This document shows positions 32,967 through 41,411 of a DNA stretch of 64,000 bases, piece by piece. A program made the position numbers and the translations under genes. Position 1 is the stretch's first letter. The number at the start of each line of letters is the position of its first letter. The notes under the pieces are model-generated. The model saw only the letters and a list, made by a program, of their open reading frames with translations, was not told where the DNA came from and did no database searches. The DNA is taken from NCBI GenBank assembly GCA_045538305.1, contig JAZSRC010000046.1, positions 1 through 64,000 of the forward strand, given 5' to 3'. The DNA comes from SFHK01 sp045538305 (GTDB lineage Bacteria > Bacillota > Clostridia > Christensenellales > Aristaeellaceae).

Positions 32967-33749
32967 ATGGCGAACAAACGCAGATTCAATTCCAACCATG
33001 CTCAAAAGAGACGAGTACAGAAAAAGGAGTTTTCCTTTAAAGATTTATCCTGCAAACAGAAAAAACTGATTCTCTGGGGTTCTGTCGCAGCACTTGTTGT
33101 TATTATTGTTCTGGTTACGCTTACTTCTCTTGATTTGATCCCGCATCTGGACGGCAGCCTTCAGCTGATTAACGGAAAGCTTAAGGGCGTTGTGGAGAAC
33201 GATATTGTTTCCAGGGAAGAAGTAGACACCAACGATTACAGATACTATAACCTTGGTTCTATTGAAACGCCGGAAGGCTTCTATTCCGATCCTTCTTTCC
33301 ACGAGGTGATTACCACTTCTACCATCAAGGATCTTTCCCAGAAATACTGCTACCGTCCCAATGAGGAGGGTATTTTGAACCTTGTATCCATTCAGGGTAC
33401 AAACTCCAGCGCAGAAGAGATGGTAGAAAAATCCAAGGCCAACCTTTCGGATCCCGCCACCTATACTGCAAGCGAGAATTTCGAAAAGACCTCGCCCGTT
33501 AAGGGGAATTCCTATCACGGTTACTACTCCACCAGCATTGAAAAGCTGGAGGATCTGGACGATTATGGCAGGGTAGAGAGGGCATACTACGGCACCTACG
33601 CGATTATCTATCTGGATACGGCGGAGGATGATAAGTCCATTATGGTATTTGCCAGCTATAAGAGCGATACGAAGGATGAGATACCGACTGCCGACGAGAT
33701 TTACGCTCTGCTCGATCAGATGGCCGACACGATTACCATCAGGAAATAA
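32967..33749 (+). CDS. Membrane-anchored protein of unknown function
   Basis: A 260-residue protein I do not recognise. It has a strongly basic N-terminus (about residues 1-34), one membrane helix (about 36-55, LWGSVAALVVIIVLVTLTS) and an extracytoplasmic domain of about 205 residues rich in Asp, Glu, Ser and Tyr. This is a type II topology with the N-terminus inside. A good sigma-A promoter stands before it, and a GC-rich stem-loop follows at 33770-33799. Codon use looks like the neighbours'. A cell-envelope role is likely, but nothing more specific can be said. Confidence 0.65.
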   Translation: MANKRRFNSNHAQKRRVQKKEFSFKDLSCKQKKLILWGSVAALVVIIVLVTLTSLDLIPHLDGSLQLINGKLKGVVENDIVSREEVDTNDYRYYNLGSIETPEGFYSDPSFHEVITTSTIKDLSQKYCYRPNEEGILNLVSIQGTNSSAEEMVEKSKANLSDPATYTASENFEKTSPVKGNSYHGYYSTSIEKLEDLDDYGRVERAYYGTYAIIYLDTAEDDKSIMVFASYKSDTKDEIPTADEIYALLDQMADTITIRK

Positions 33750-33769
33750 ACAAAGCTTTATAACTTTTT

Positions 33770-33799
33770 CGCGCGGCGGGAGATTTCTTCCGCCGCGCG
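33770..33799. repeat. GC-rich stem-loop
   Basis: Perfect 10-bp stem CGCGCGGCGG/CCGCCGCGCG with a 10-base loop. No T-run follows on either strand, so it is a poor intrinsic terminator. It lies between two unrelated genes. Confidence 0.55.
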
Positions 33800-33819
33800 C
33801 AGTTTGAAAGGAATTTGCA

Positions 33820-34482
33820 ATGGATGCGCGTTTGAAAAATGCAGACGATCTGAAAAAGCTGATAGCCGATATCGGCTTTATTCCGCTCTTTCATGCAGAA
33901 GGAACCGAGATGCTTTCTGTGGAGGCACTGACATACGGGCAGTGGTGGACGGGACTCAAAGATGATCCATGGCTCTGGAGGGAAACGCTTTCAGAGGATC
34001 ATGATATTCTTTATGGGAAATTCTTCTCAGGCCGCGCCGGGTTTATCCATAAAGAATGGCTGCCGACATTTGCCAACTGCCGAAGAGACGGCTATGACTT
34101 TGATTCCCGGGCAGATGAAGGGCTTGCTCCGCAGAAGCATCTGGGCATAATTGGGATTGTCAAGAGAGAGGGGCGGATTCTTTCGAGCGAGCTCAAACGG
34201 GAAACGGGCGTAAAAGGTTATGAAGGCGCGATCACGCTTTTGCAAATGCAGACCTATCTCATGATTGACGGGTTTGGAAGACGCATTGATAAAAATGGAA
34301 GGCCATATGGCTGGAGTATTGCATATCTTTCGGAACCGGAAACAAGATACGGATACGATTTTGTTACTTCACTTTACACGGAAAGCACGGAAATCTCGCT
34401 CAAGAGAATCCTTACAAGGGCAAAGGATGTGTGCCCTCAAGCGGACGAGGATATGCTTTTGACGTTATTTGCCGGAAGGTAG
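33820..34482 (+). CDS. AlkZ-related uncharacterised protein
   Basis: A 220-residue protein whose blocks (DPWLWRETL, YGKFFSGRAGFIHKEWLPTFANCRRDGYDF and LLQMQTYLMI) resemble Clostridia proteins annotated as AlkZ-related. AlkZ is a HTH_42 DNA glycosylase that unhooks interstrand crosslinks. This protein is about half the length of AlkZ, and I cannot see the QxQ motif of that enzyme, so glycosylase activity is unproven. AAAGGA precedes the ATG. It stands alone before the serS leader. Confidence 0.5.
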   Translation: MDARLKNADDLKKLIADIGFIPLFHAEGTEMLSVEALTYGQWWTGLKDDPWLWRETLSEDHDILYGKFFSGRAGFIHKEWLPTFANCRRDGYDFDSRADEGLAPQKHLGIIGIVKREGRILSSELKRETGVKGYEGAITLLQMQTYLMIDGFGRRIDKNGRPYGWSIAYLSEPETRYGYDFVTSLYTESTEISLKRILTRAKDVCPQADEDMLLTLFAGR

Positions 34483-34538
34483 GCCAAATTAACGTATCCT
34501 TGCTTTATCATTTTGTGAGGGCAAGCTATAATAGACAA

Positions 34539-34760
34539 TGCAATGAAGGGAAATGAAGCATTTTTCTTGAATGAAAGAGACCCGGCGCATGGTGAAAGCA
34601 GGGCGGATAAATGCGTTTCTTCCATCCCGGAGCTCCCTGTGAAACAAGCAGGGCGGGCAGCCCGTTACAGCGTTGGAGCCGCAGAATCAATTCTGCGGGA
34701 AAAGGGTGGTACCGCGATTATTATTGATCGCCCCTGCGAGTAGCAGGGGCGTAAATTTTT
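34539..34760 (+). promoter_or_regulatory. T-box riboswitch of serS, specifier TCC
   Basis: A leader RNA that reads uncharged tRNA(Ser). A -10 TATAAT at 34527-34532 places the start near 34539. Stem I can be folded with GCATTT/AAATGC and GGGA/TCCC enclosing a loop in which TCC (34621-34623) is followed by A, the expected specifier arrangement for serine. The T-box sequence AGGGTGGTACCGCG lies at 34703-34716. The terminator is CGCCCCTGC/GCAGGGGCG at 34729-34751 with TTTTT after it. Uncharged tRNA stabilises the antiterminator, so serS is made when serine is short. Confidence 0.9.
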
Positions 34761-34774
34761 GGAGTGTGAGAAAA

Positions 34775-36046
34775 ATGCTGGATATCAATCTGATTCGTTC
34801 CAACCCCGATTTTGTTGTGGAGGCGCTTAAAAAGCGCGAGTATCATGTAGATCTTACCGAGCTTCTTCAGTGGGATGCCCGTCGCCGCACGCTGCTTCAG
34901 GAAAATGAAGCCGCAAAAGCCGAGAGCAACAAGAAGAGCAAGGAAATCCCTATGCGCAAAAAGCAGGGTCTGGATGCTACCGAGCTTTTGAACGAATTAA
35001 AAGAAATCAAAGAGCGAATCGCCGAAATGGATAAGGAACAGGGCGAACTTGAGGAAAAAATCAGAAAGTTTGTTCTTGCTCTTCCGAACCTTCCCGCCGA
35101 GGATGTTGAAGCAGGCGGAAAGGAAGCCAATAAGGTTATTAAAGTGTTCGGAGAAAAGCCCGTCTTTGAATATGAGCCCAAGAATCACGTAGATCTGTGC
35201 ACTTCTCTTGGTCTGATCGACTACGAGCGCGGCGTAAAAATGGGCGGAAACGGCTACTGGCTGTACACCGGCGACGGCGCTAAGCTCGAATGGGCGCTTT
35301 TGAATTACTTCATCACCGAGCACATCAAGGACGGCTATGAGTTTATGCTCCCGCCGCATATCCTGACCTACGACTGCGGTCTGACAGCCGGCCAGTTCCC
35401 CAAATTTGAGGAAGATGTTTTCCGCCTTACTGAGGAAGGCTTCCACTTCCTGCTTCCTACTGCTGAAACTGCACTGATCAACCTGTACAGGGGCGAAATT
35501 CTCTCCGAAGCTGATCTTCCCAGAAAGCTTTTCGCTTACACCCCCTGCTACCGCCGCGAAGCGGGTACCTATCGCGCGAGCGAGCGCGGCATGATCCGCG
35601 GCCATCAGTTCAACAAGGTTGAAATGTTCGGCTATACCCGCCCTGAAGACAGCACTCAGATGCTGAAAGAGCTGATCGATAAGGCATGCCGCCTGGTAGA
35701 GGGTTTGGGTCTGCACTATCAGCTTTCCAAGCTTGCCGCCGGCGATTGCTCGGCCTCCATGGCTACCACGTACGACATCGAGCTTTGGATACCGTCCATG
35801 AACGAGTATAAGGAATGCTCCAGCGTTTCCAATGCCCGCGATTATCAAGCTCGCCGCGGAAACATTCGCTTCCGCCGCGCTGACAGCAAAAAGCTTGAGT
35901 TCGTGCATACCCTCAACGGCTCCGGCCTTGCTACCAGCCGCCTGATGCCCGCGATCGTAGAACAGTATCAGCAGCCCGATGGCAGCGTGATCGTTCCCGA
36001 GGTTCTTCGTCCGTTCTTCGGCGCCGACAAGATCGTAAAGAAGTAA
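34775..36046 (+). CDS. serS: Seryl-tRNA synthetase
   Basis: SerRS charges tRNA(Ser) and tRNA(Sec) with serine. The 423-residue protein begins with the family start MLDINLIRSNPD and a long helical arm (residues 30-100) that grips the tRNA variable arm. The class II catalytic core follows: motif 2 around YRREAGTYRASERGMIRGHQ, then NKVEMF, and motif 3 NGSGLATSRLMPAI, ending PEVLRPFFG. GGAG precedes the ATG at 34775. Its control is the T-box leader, and a strong terminator follows. Confidence 0.96.
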   Translation: MLDINLIRSNPDFVVEALKKREYHVDLTELLQWDARRRTLLQENEAAKAESNKKSKEIPMRKKQGLDATELLNELKEIKERIAEMDKEQGELEEKIRKFVLALPNLPAEDVEAGGKEANKVIKVFGEKPVFEYEPKNHVDLCTSLGLIDYERGVKMGGNGYWLYTGDGAKLEWALLNYFITEHIKDGYEFMLPPHILTYDCGLTAGQFPKFEEDVFRLTEEGFHFLLPTAETALINLYRGEILSEADLPRKLFAYTPCYRREAGTYRASERGMIRGHQFNKVEMFGYTRPEDSTQMLKELIDKACRLVEGLGLHYQLSKLAAGDCSASMATTYDIELWIPSMNEYKECSSVSNARDYQARRGNIRFRRADSKKLEFVHTLNGSGLATSRLMPAIVEQYQQPDGSVIVPEVLRPFFGADKIVKK

Positions 36047-36060
36047 ATAACCGATAAAAG

Positions 36061-36101
36061 ACAGCCGTCTCAAAACAGGTTTGAGACGGCTGTTCTTTTT
36101 T
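36061..36101 (+). terminator. Terminator of serS
   Basis: Stem ACAGCCGTCTCAAA/TTTGAGACGGCTGT followed by TCTTTTTT. Confidence 0.9.
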
Positions 36102-36104
36102 GGC

Positions 36105-36545
36105 TTATGAAAACGTGCTTTGAAATTCGCTGACGATTTTGATTACATCCTGTAAGTAACCTTTTATGATTACGCGCGATACCTTGCCGCATCTGTTGTA
36201 AGAAAAACGAATATTGGTATATGGCTCAAAAGTAATCTTCCGGCAAAAAAAGCTGGAGACATCCGCTCTGTGATTGGTAGGAATATCGATGACCATGCAG
36301 CATTCGGGTTCGCTCTTTCGGTCGTCGGAAAGAAAATCGTAAATAATGGCGTTACTTTTCGTTTGTATGCTTTGCTTAACCATGGGATGCGACATGAACG
36401 CCTTTACCTGTTCTTCAGTAAACTGCCATTTACCGTCAACTTTTTCTCCTTGAAGGATTCCTGTCGAAAGATAATTCCTGAGCGTGCGATCGTTAAGCCC
36501 AGACATCAGGGCAAGGTCAGAAAGCGTGTAGTATTCTTTGTCCAC
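36105..36545 (-). CDS. MerR-like helix-turn-helix protein
   Basis: A 146-residue protein with an N-terminal MerR-type winged helix (YTLSDLALMSGLNDRTLRNYLSTGILQGEKVDGKW) of about 55 residues. A C-terminal domain of about 80 residues, which I do not recognise, follows and could be a ligand or dimer domain. The start is a GTG at 36545 with AGGAGG 8 bases upstream and a promoter (36578-36605) before it. It is monocistronic. Its target is unknown; the operon that follows on the same strand after the 36633-36663 terminator region is the nearest candidate. Confidence 0.7.
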   Translation of the reverse strand: MDKEYYTLSDLALMSGLNDRTLRNYLSTGILQGEKVDGKWQFTEEQVKAFMSHPMVKQSIQTKSNAIIYDFLSDDRKSEPECCMVIDIPTNHRADVSSFFCRKITFEPYTNIRFSYNRCGKVSRVIIKGYLQDVIKIVSEFQSTFS

Positions 36546-36577
36546 TCGTTTTTCCTCCTTTTTCCTTCGATGTTTTT

Positions 36578-36605
36578 ATTATAGCAGGGAAAAAGGAAAT
36601 ATCAA
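36578..36605 (-). promoter_or_regulatory. Promoter of the MerR-like gene
   Basis: On the minus strand, -35 TTGATA (36600-36605), a 16-base spacer and -10 TATAAT (36578-36583). Confidence 0.6.
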
Positions 36606-36632
36606 TATGAAATATGGCGAGTTTTTCATAGC

Positions 36633-36663
36633 AAAAAAAGAAGCGCCCGATTGCGAGCGCTTC
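36633..36663 (-). terminator. Terminator of the kinase-SIS-ceramidase-like operon
   Basis: On the minus strand, stem GAAGCGC/GCGCTTC with a 10-base loop, followed by TTTTTTT. Confidence 0.75.
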
Positions 36664-36683
36664 CGTTGATCACATAATACGAT

Positions 36684-37916
36684 TTACAGGATTTCGGACA
36701 AGCGTTTGCCTATGGTTTCTCCAAGCCTTTCGGCTTCTCCAGGTGCAGGCGGTACGCGCTTATACAGAAACGCGCTTTCAAGGGCTGCATAGGCTTCGTT
36801 TTCGATGTCTTCTTTAACGGGAAGATATCCAAGCAGCTGTTCTGCGCAGCCAAGAACCATTACCCTTTCAGTGCCGAGCGCTTCGCGAATGAGCAGGCCG
36901 GTCTTTGTAAAGGCTTCAAAGGGAAGCGCTACAAGTCCCATATTTCCGATTGTACCATATTCCGCCGTAATGTCTTCGCTTGTTGGAATTTCATCTTTTT
37001 CCAGCATTTCGCTTTCCCAGATTCTTGCTACTTTTGCCGCGGGCTCCTGTTCGCTTTCGTATTTACCAACGGCCCGAAGCGCAGTGCGCTTGACGTCTTC
37101 CTTTGTCAAGGGAAGCAGTGAAAGTGTTTCGGACAGCCTTCCGGAATGCACTGTGGCGTCGCAGGGCGACAGGTTTTTCAGGTATGCTTCCGTAATGGTT
37201 TTACCGATGAATACCAGATTGTCCTCGTCGGACGCGCCATCTTTTGGCGCAAGGGGATCAATATCGCCGCAAACGCCGTTCAGATATATGGAATGCGCGC
37301 CGATTGCAGACAGCTGTTTATGAATTTCGCTTGAAAAATCGGCGGAAATGCAGGTGGCTCTTCCAAGGCTGACGCCGTGGCATGCATAGGATACAACGGC
37401 GATGGGTGCAGCATCTTTGCGGTCAATCCATACGCCTCGTACAAACGGATCTACCGGGCCGTTTTCAAGCGTGCGGTTGTATGCAACCGGTTCGGAGAGT
37501 CTTTCAACCGTGGAACGCATGCCGGTTACGGGAGAAAGGTCGGAAAGCGCGCATTTGCACGCAGCAATGATCTTTTCGGAGAACGCGGCTACATATGCTT
37601 CGTCCACCTCTCCGCAGCCTTCGTGGTATATAAGGCTGGGCCCTGTATGCGTATGTACGGAAACGAACAGGATGTTTTCGCGACCGTATCCATAAGGCTC
37701 CATGGCGGTTACCACATCCGAAACGATCTCTGCATTAATCCCCAGAACTTCCATGCTGATAACCAGAAGCCTGTCGTTTTCGTTTTCAAGCGCAACTGCG
37801 CGGGCGAATAAATCATCGCGTACGCTCAGGGCTTTTCTCTCCAGATAATACCCATAGCCGGTCAGCTCAATGCCAAGCGGGGGTGTAAGAATAAAACTTC
37901 CATATCCTGCAAGCAT
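36684..37916 (-). CDS. Neutral ceramidase N-terminal-like amidase domain protein
   Basis: A 410-residue protein related to the N-terminal domain of neutral/alkaline ceramidases. The metal-binding HTHTGP motif (VSVHTHTGPSLIY), a second His (YACHGVSLG), and the GVCGDIDP block are present. It has no signal peptide and lacks the C-terminal immunoglobulin-like domain, so it is a short cytosolic form. Bacteria of this kind do not normally use ceramide; here the gene follows a GlcNAc kinase and a SIS protein, so an N-acyl amino sugar is a more likely substrate. AGGAGG precedes the ATG, 15 bases after the SIS stop codon. Confidence 0.78.
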   Translation of the reverse strand: MLAGYGSFILTPPLGIELTGYGYYLERKALSVRDDLFARAVALENENDRLLVISMEVLGINAEIVSDVVTAMEPYGYGRENILFVSVHTHTGPSLIYHEGCGEVDEAYVAAFSEKIIAACKCALSDLSPVTGMRSTVERLSEPVAYNRTLENGPVDPFVRGVWIDRKDAAPIAVVSYACHGVSLGRATCISADFSSEIHKQLSAIGAHSIYLNGVCGDIDPLAPKDGASDEDNLVFIGKTITEAYLKNLSPCDATVHSGRLSETLSLLPLTKEDVKRTALRAVGKYESEQEPAAKVARIWESEMLEKDEIPTSEDITAEYGTIGNMGLVALPFEAFTKTGLLIREALGTERVMVLGCAEQLLGYLPVKEDIENEAYAALESAFLYKRVPPAPGEAERLGETIGKRLSEIL

Positions 37917-37931
37917 GAAAACGCCTCCTGA

Positions 37932-38666
37932 TTACAGGCACTTGATGCTGCCCTTGTATTTGTCTATGAACGCCTGATTGATCTGATCGCCGCCATCGAT
38001 ATTGGAAGAAGCATAGAATTCGGGCGCATAGCCGTTTTCACGCGCAATTTCCTCCGCGCGGCAGCATAAGCCCTGAAGGAGTGCCGCGCCGACAGCGGTA
38101 GATGTGGGCCCGATTTTTCTGCCGGAAGGCGTATCAAGGCATGCGTCGCCGATAACGCCTGCATTGTCGATTACGATGTCGACAGCCTCAAACAGGCGCA
38201 GCCCTGTTTTGTTGCGGGAGGTAGAGGAAGAGGAATGGCGGATGTTTGTAATGCAGATTGTGGTAAGACCCAACTCCCTTGCCTTAAGCGCCATTTCAAC
38301 AGGCGCCGCGTTTCTGCCGGAATTAGAGAACAGCAGCAGTACATCGCCTGATTTAACGGGATACTGCGTAAGAAGCTCCGGCCCGAGGCCTTCGGTACGC
38401 TCCCACTGTGTACTTTCGGATGCGGAAACATGCAGCATAAGCTTTTCATCCAGTATTGGATATACCTTTACGGGTCCGCCTGCTCTGTAGAAGATTTCAA
38501 GACTCAGCATATGAGCATGTCCTGTTCCGAAAGCATAGATCATGCCACCCTTGGACATGGATGTTGCAATCGCTTTTGCAGCGGTTTCGATAGCGTCTTT
38601 TTGCGAAAGAAATGCCTCATCCAGGATGTTTTTCAGGTTTTCGTAGTAGGCAATAAAAGCATTCAT
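37932..38666 (-). CDS. SIS-domain sugar phosphate protein (UPF0309-like)
   Basis: A 244-residue SIS-fold protein of the UPF0309 type (IYAFGTGHAHMLSLEIFYRAGG, then LLLFSNSGRNAAPVEMALKA and VIDNAGVIGDA). SIS proteins isomerise or bind phosphosugars, often amino sugar phosphates. The ATG at 38666 shares its A with the stop of the kinase gene (TGATG), so translation is coupled. A GTG at 38678 is in frame but touches the AAGGAG site. It probably acts on the product of the kinase. Confidence 0.8.
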   Translation of the reverse strand: MNAFIAYYENLKNILDEAFLSQKDAIETAAKAIATSMSKGGMIYAFGTGHAHMLSLEIFYRAGGPVKVYPILDEKLMLHVSASESTQWERTEGLGPELLTQYPVKSGDVLLLFSNSGRNAAPVEMALKARELGLTTICITNIRHSSSSTSRNKTGLRLFEAVDIVIDNAGVIGDACLDTPSGRKIGPTSTAVGAALLQGLCCRAEEIARENGYAPEFYASSNIDGGDQINQAFIDKYKGSIKCL

Positions 38667-39625
38667 CAGAACGTCCACTCCTTATATGTATTTTTGATCT
38701 CTTGTATCACGGAGGCATTAAGCCCCTTTTTACGCTTGATTGCATATATGGCTGCCCCGATCGCCGGCGAGTAGGGAATCAGCGATGCGCATACTTCCGG
38801 AAGCGCCTTTTGTATTTCGCTTTCGAACAGCGGGATTGTCCATTCATTATGCTCAAACACACCGCCGTACAGCCAAGCCGTTTTGGGAGGATCATCCTGA
38901 ACCAATTGAACGAGTGTACATGCAAGCGCCCTGATTTCGCTTTCAACGATGTTGTATGCAGCTTTATCGCCGTTTGCTGCTTCAATCAGCACATATTTTG
39001 CAAAACCTGCAATATCGCTTGGTTTGGTCTTTGGGTCATAAACACGGTCAATCAGCTGCCTTGGGCTTGAAAGGCGGTATACTTTCATGAGCGCACTGCT
39101 TAATGAAGTTGCAATTCCGGTTCCTTCCCATTCTCGAATGGCGCTTCTCATACCGTTAAGCGCAATGGAATACGAGCTTCCTTCATCGCCCAATATATAT
39201 CCCCATCCGCCAGCGGGCTTTTGAACGCCGTTCTCATCTACCCGCACAATCATGCTTCCGGTTCCGGCGATTGTGATTGCGCCTTTTTCTCCGAAGGTTG
39301 CGGCCATAAGCGCCATATAGGCGTCGGAATGCAGGAATACATTATCATGCGGCAGCGAATCGCCGATAAAGGCTGCAACCTGTTCCTCTGTTGCGATATC
39401 GTCCAGCGAGGACAAGCCGATGGATACAATGGCGTTTTGACAGTTGCCCTTCAGAAGATCGTTTATAAGCGAAAGCAGATGATTACGCGCGCTTTCCATA
39501 CCGATTGTATGATAATTCAAGCCGTCGCCACGTTTGACATTCAGAATGGAACCGCTCTCGGAAACAAGAACCGCCGTGGAACGCGTTCCGCCGCCGTCAA
39601 CGCCGACGAAAAATCTTTCAGGCAT
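38666..39625 (-). CDS. N-acetylglucosamine kinase-like (BadF/BcrA ATPase family)
   Basis: A 319-residue ASKHA-fold kinase of the BadF/BadG/BcrA/BcrD family, closest in layout to N-acetylglucosamine kinases. It has phosphate 1 (VGVDGGGTRSTAVL), phosphate 2 with the adenosine region (ITIAGTGSMIVR), and the family GWGYILGDEGSSYSI block. It probably phosphorylates an amino sugar in the cytosol. GAGGTG precedes the ATG at 39625. It is the first gene of the three-gene operon. Confidence 0.82.
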   Translation of the reverse strand: MPERFFVGVDGGGTRSTAVLVSESGSILNVKRGDGLNYHTIGMESARNHLLSLINDLLKGNCQNAIVSIGLSSLDDIATEEQVAAFIGDSLPHDNVFLHSDAYMALMAATFGEKGAITIAGTGSMIVRVDENGVQKPAGGWGYILGDEGSSYSIALNGMRSAIREWEGTGIATSLSSALMKVYRLSSPRQLIDRVYDPKTKPSDIAGFAKYVLIEAANGDKAAYNIVESEIRALACTLVQLVQDDPPKTAWLYGGVFEHNEWTIPLFESEIQKALPEVCASLIPYSPAIGAAIYAIKRKKGLNASVIQEIKNTYKEWTF

Positions 39626-39696
39626 TACAATCACCTCAAAGTGTTTTTATTCTATTTCGACGCTGAGACGGCAATTTCCTTCTGAAGCATGCTGTT

Positions 39697-40590
39697 TCAT
39701 GACAGAAATCCTGGCAGAAGTGACGAAGCTTCTTTGTTAAGCAGTGAGGATACAGGTGCTTCCGGATTCTGGATAACCGCTCTTCTAAGCTTTTCAAGAG
39801 AAACGACGCCCAGTATATTTCCGTCTGTATCTTCAATAGAAAACAAATACCTTCTGCCGGAATGAATAGCCTTTGCAGCTTCAAATACGCTGGCAGTTTC
39901 ATGCACTGTTATCCATTCAGTGTTCTCGGGCTGAATGAAAGGTCTTTCGTTTATCAGAAGCGCTCGGAGTGATGCGCCTTCTGACTGCCTTTTTTCCTGT
40001 TCACCGGAAGCAATGATGTAAATGGACGATAAAACCGGAAGAAGCGGTATGCGCCGTGTATCCAACAGGGTAATTATTGAAAGTATCAGGATAATTGCAG
40101 CGAGGACTCGCCCTGCCCATATGCCTGATTTTACGGCAAAGCTTCCGGGCATTTTCATGGCCAGAATGGCGCATGCGGCGCGCCCGCCGTCAAGCGGGAG
40201 GGCGGGGATCAGGTTAATGAATCCGATTGCCAGGCTGGCGTTAACAATGCTCAAAAACCCATAGGGTATATTGGGCGCATAATGATATATCAGCGCGATG
40301 ATTGCTGCCAAAAGGATATTGGCAGCCGGGCCGGACAGGGCGATCAGAATCAACTTACCGGGTGATGTTTCCCAAAGCTCGTACAGCCGAATCGCGGCGC
40401 CAAATGGCATGATTTCTATTTCATCCACGCGCGCTTTAAGGAATATGGCGCTGATCAAATGCGCGCCTTCATGAATTCCCAGTGCAATCAGCGCAGAATA
40501 CAGAGAAGAAGCATCTGAAAACACGATGGCTAGGCAAAGGATCAGCGGAGACAGGGGATTGATACGAATCCGAAAGCCTGAAAGCTTCAT
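39697..40590 (-). CDS. spoIVFB: Sigma-K processing metalloprotease SpoIVFB
   Basis: SpoIVFB is the site-2-type intramembrane protease that cleaves pro-sigma-K in the mother cell. In these 297 residues HEGAH at 40-44 gives two zinc His and the catalytic Glu, and Asp 134 (ALPLDGGR) is the third ligand; positions match B. subtilis (H43, H47, D137) closely. A C-terminal CBS-like region (about 215-290) should bind ATP. It overlaps spoIVFA by 4 bases (ATGA). No sigK or bofA is in the window. Confidence 0.93.
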   Translation of the reverse strand: MKLSGFRIRINPLSPLILCLAIVFSDASSLYSALIALGIHEGAHLISAIFLKARVDEIEIMPFGAAIRLYELWETSPGKLILIALSGPAANILLAAIIALIYHYAPNIPYGFLSIVNASLAIGFINLIPALPLDGGRAACAILAMKMPGSFAVKSGIWAGRVLAAIILILSIITLLDTRRIPLLPVLSSIYIIASGEQEKRQSEGASLRALLINERPFIQPENTEWITVHETASVFEAAKAIHSGRRYLFSIEDTDGNILGVVSLEKLRRAVIQNPEAPVSSLLNKEASSLLPGFLS

Positions 40591-41342
40591 TTGCCTTTAC
40601 GCCCCATAAGATCCGAAGGATCAGAAGGCATGCCGGCAATGCGATATTCGAGATAGAGGCGTGCGTTTTCATTCGATCCCGCTTTTCCGATCGCCGCGCC
40701 TTTTATAACGCTGTCTCCCGTTTTGACGAGGGCGGCGGATATGTATGCATATACAGTCTGGCTTTCGTCTGCATGATCGATCAGAATTGTCCAGTCGTTA
40801 TGTGCTGTTTTTACGCAGGCAGTGACCGTGCCGTCCTCCAGAGCAAAAACCGTTTCTTCATTCTGTGTGAGATACTCCAGCCAAGGCTGGGATTCGGAAT
40901 ATACATGAACCGGATCGCCGGATACGGGAAGAGGTTTTTCGTTTTTTTCGCCAAAATTCAAAAAGACCAAAGCGGATTCCGGCATGAAGTTTTGTACAAA
41001 TGACATTTTACCGATCGATTCGCCCAGATTCAGGTTCATGGACACTGCCTCGCGTACCGCGCCTGTAATGCGATTGGTAAAGGGAGAATCGATGTTTTTA
41101 AACGCCATTATCGATAAAAGCAGCGCACAGGCGATGGCCGTATTGCGTAAAAGACGTTCGCTTGCGGACGGACGCTTTTTCATGCGCTCTATCTGTTTCT
41201 TTTTCTTTGATGCTGTTTTTGTCTTTCTGCCGACTTTTCGGCGGTGTTTTTCTTTTGGGTTTTCATCCGGCATTGACGGATTGATGCTTTCCGGTATGAG
41301 CGACGTGTGCAGACGCAAGCGGCTTTGATTCTGTTTGTCCAT
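40587..41342 (-). CDS. spoIVFA: SpoIVFA-like protein with degenerate M23 domain
   Basis: SpoIVFA holds SpoIVFB and its inhibitor BofA in a complex in the outer forespore membrane. The 251-residue product has a basic cytoplasmic N-terminus (to about 65), one membrane helix (about 68-83) and an extracytoplasmic M23-like fold at the C-terminus. The M23 zinc ligands are not kept: the usual HLHFE region reads RLYLEYR. So it is a binding, not a catalytic, domain. The ATG at 41342 lies 6 bases after GGAAGGGGG, which forms one arm of the hairpin at 41350-41388. Confidence 0.85.
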   Translation of the reverse strand: MDKQNQSRLRLHTSLIPESINPSMPDENPKEKHRRKVGRKTKTASKKKKQIERMKKRPSASERLLRNTAIACALLLSIMAFKNIDSPFTNRITGAVREAVSMNLNLGESIGKMSFVQNFMPESALVFLNFGEKNEKPLPVSGDPVHVYSESQPWLEYLTQNEETVFALEDGTVTACVKTAHNDWTILIDHADESQTVYAYISAALVKTGDSVIKGAAIGKAGSNENARLYLEYRIAGMPSDPSDLMGRKGK

Positions 41343-41390
41343 AAAAAACCCCCTTCCGTTTACGGCATTGTATGCCGGACGGAAGGGGAT
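41343..41390 (-). promoter_or_regulatory. Hairpin that pairs the spoIVFA ribosome site and ends in a T-run
   Basis: On the minus strand CCCCTTCCGT pairs with ACGGAAGGGG (positions 41350-41359 and 41379-41388), with an inner CGGCAT/ATGCCG stem. TTTTTT (41343-41348) and the spoIVFA ATG follow at once. The structure looks like an intrinsic terminator at the end of rodA and at the same time buries the only ribosome site of spoIVFA. Confidence 0.7.
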
Positions 41391-41411
41391 TATTTAAGTG
41401 GTTTCGGTCTG

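Noticed and set aside
34997..36073. 358-codon minus-strand open frame opposite serS
   Set aside because: It is a shadow of serS, and its start lies within the serS terminator.
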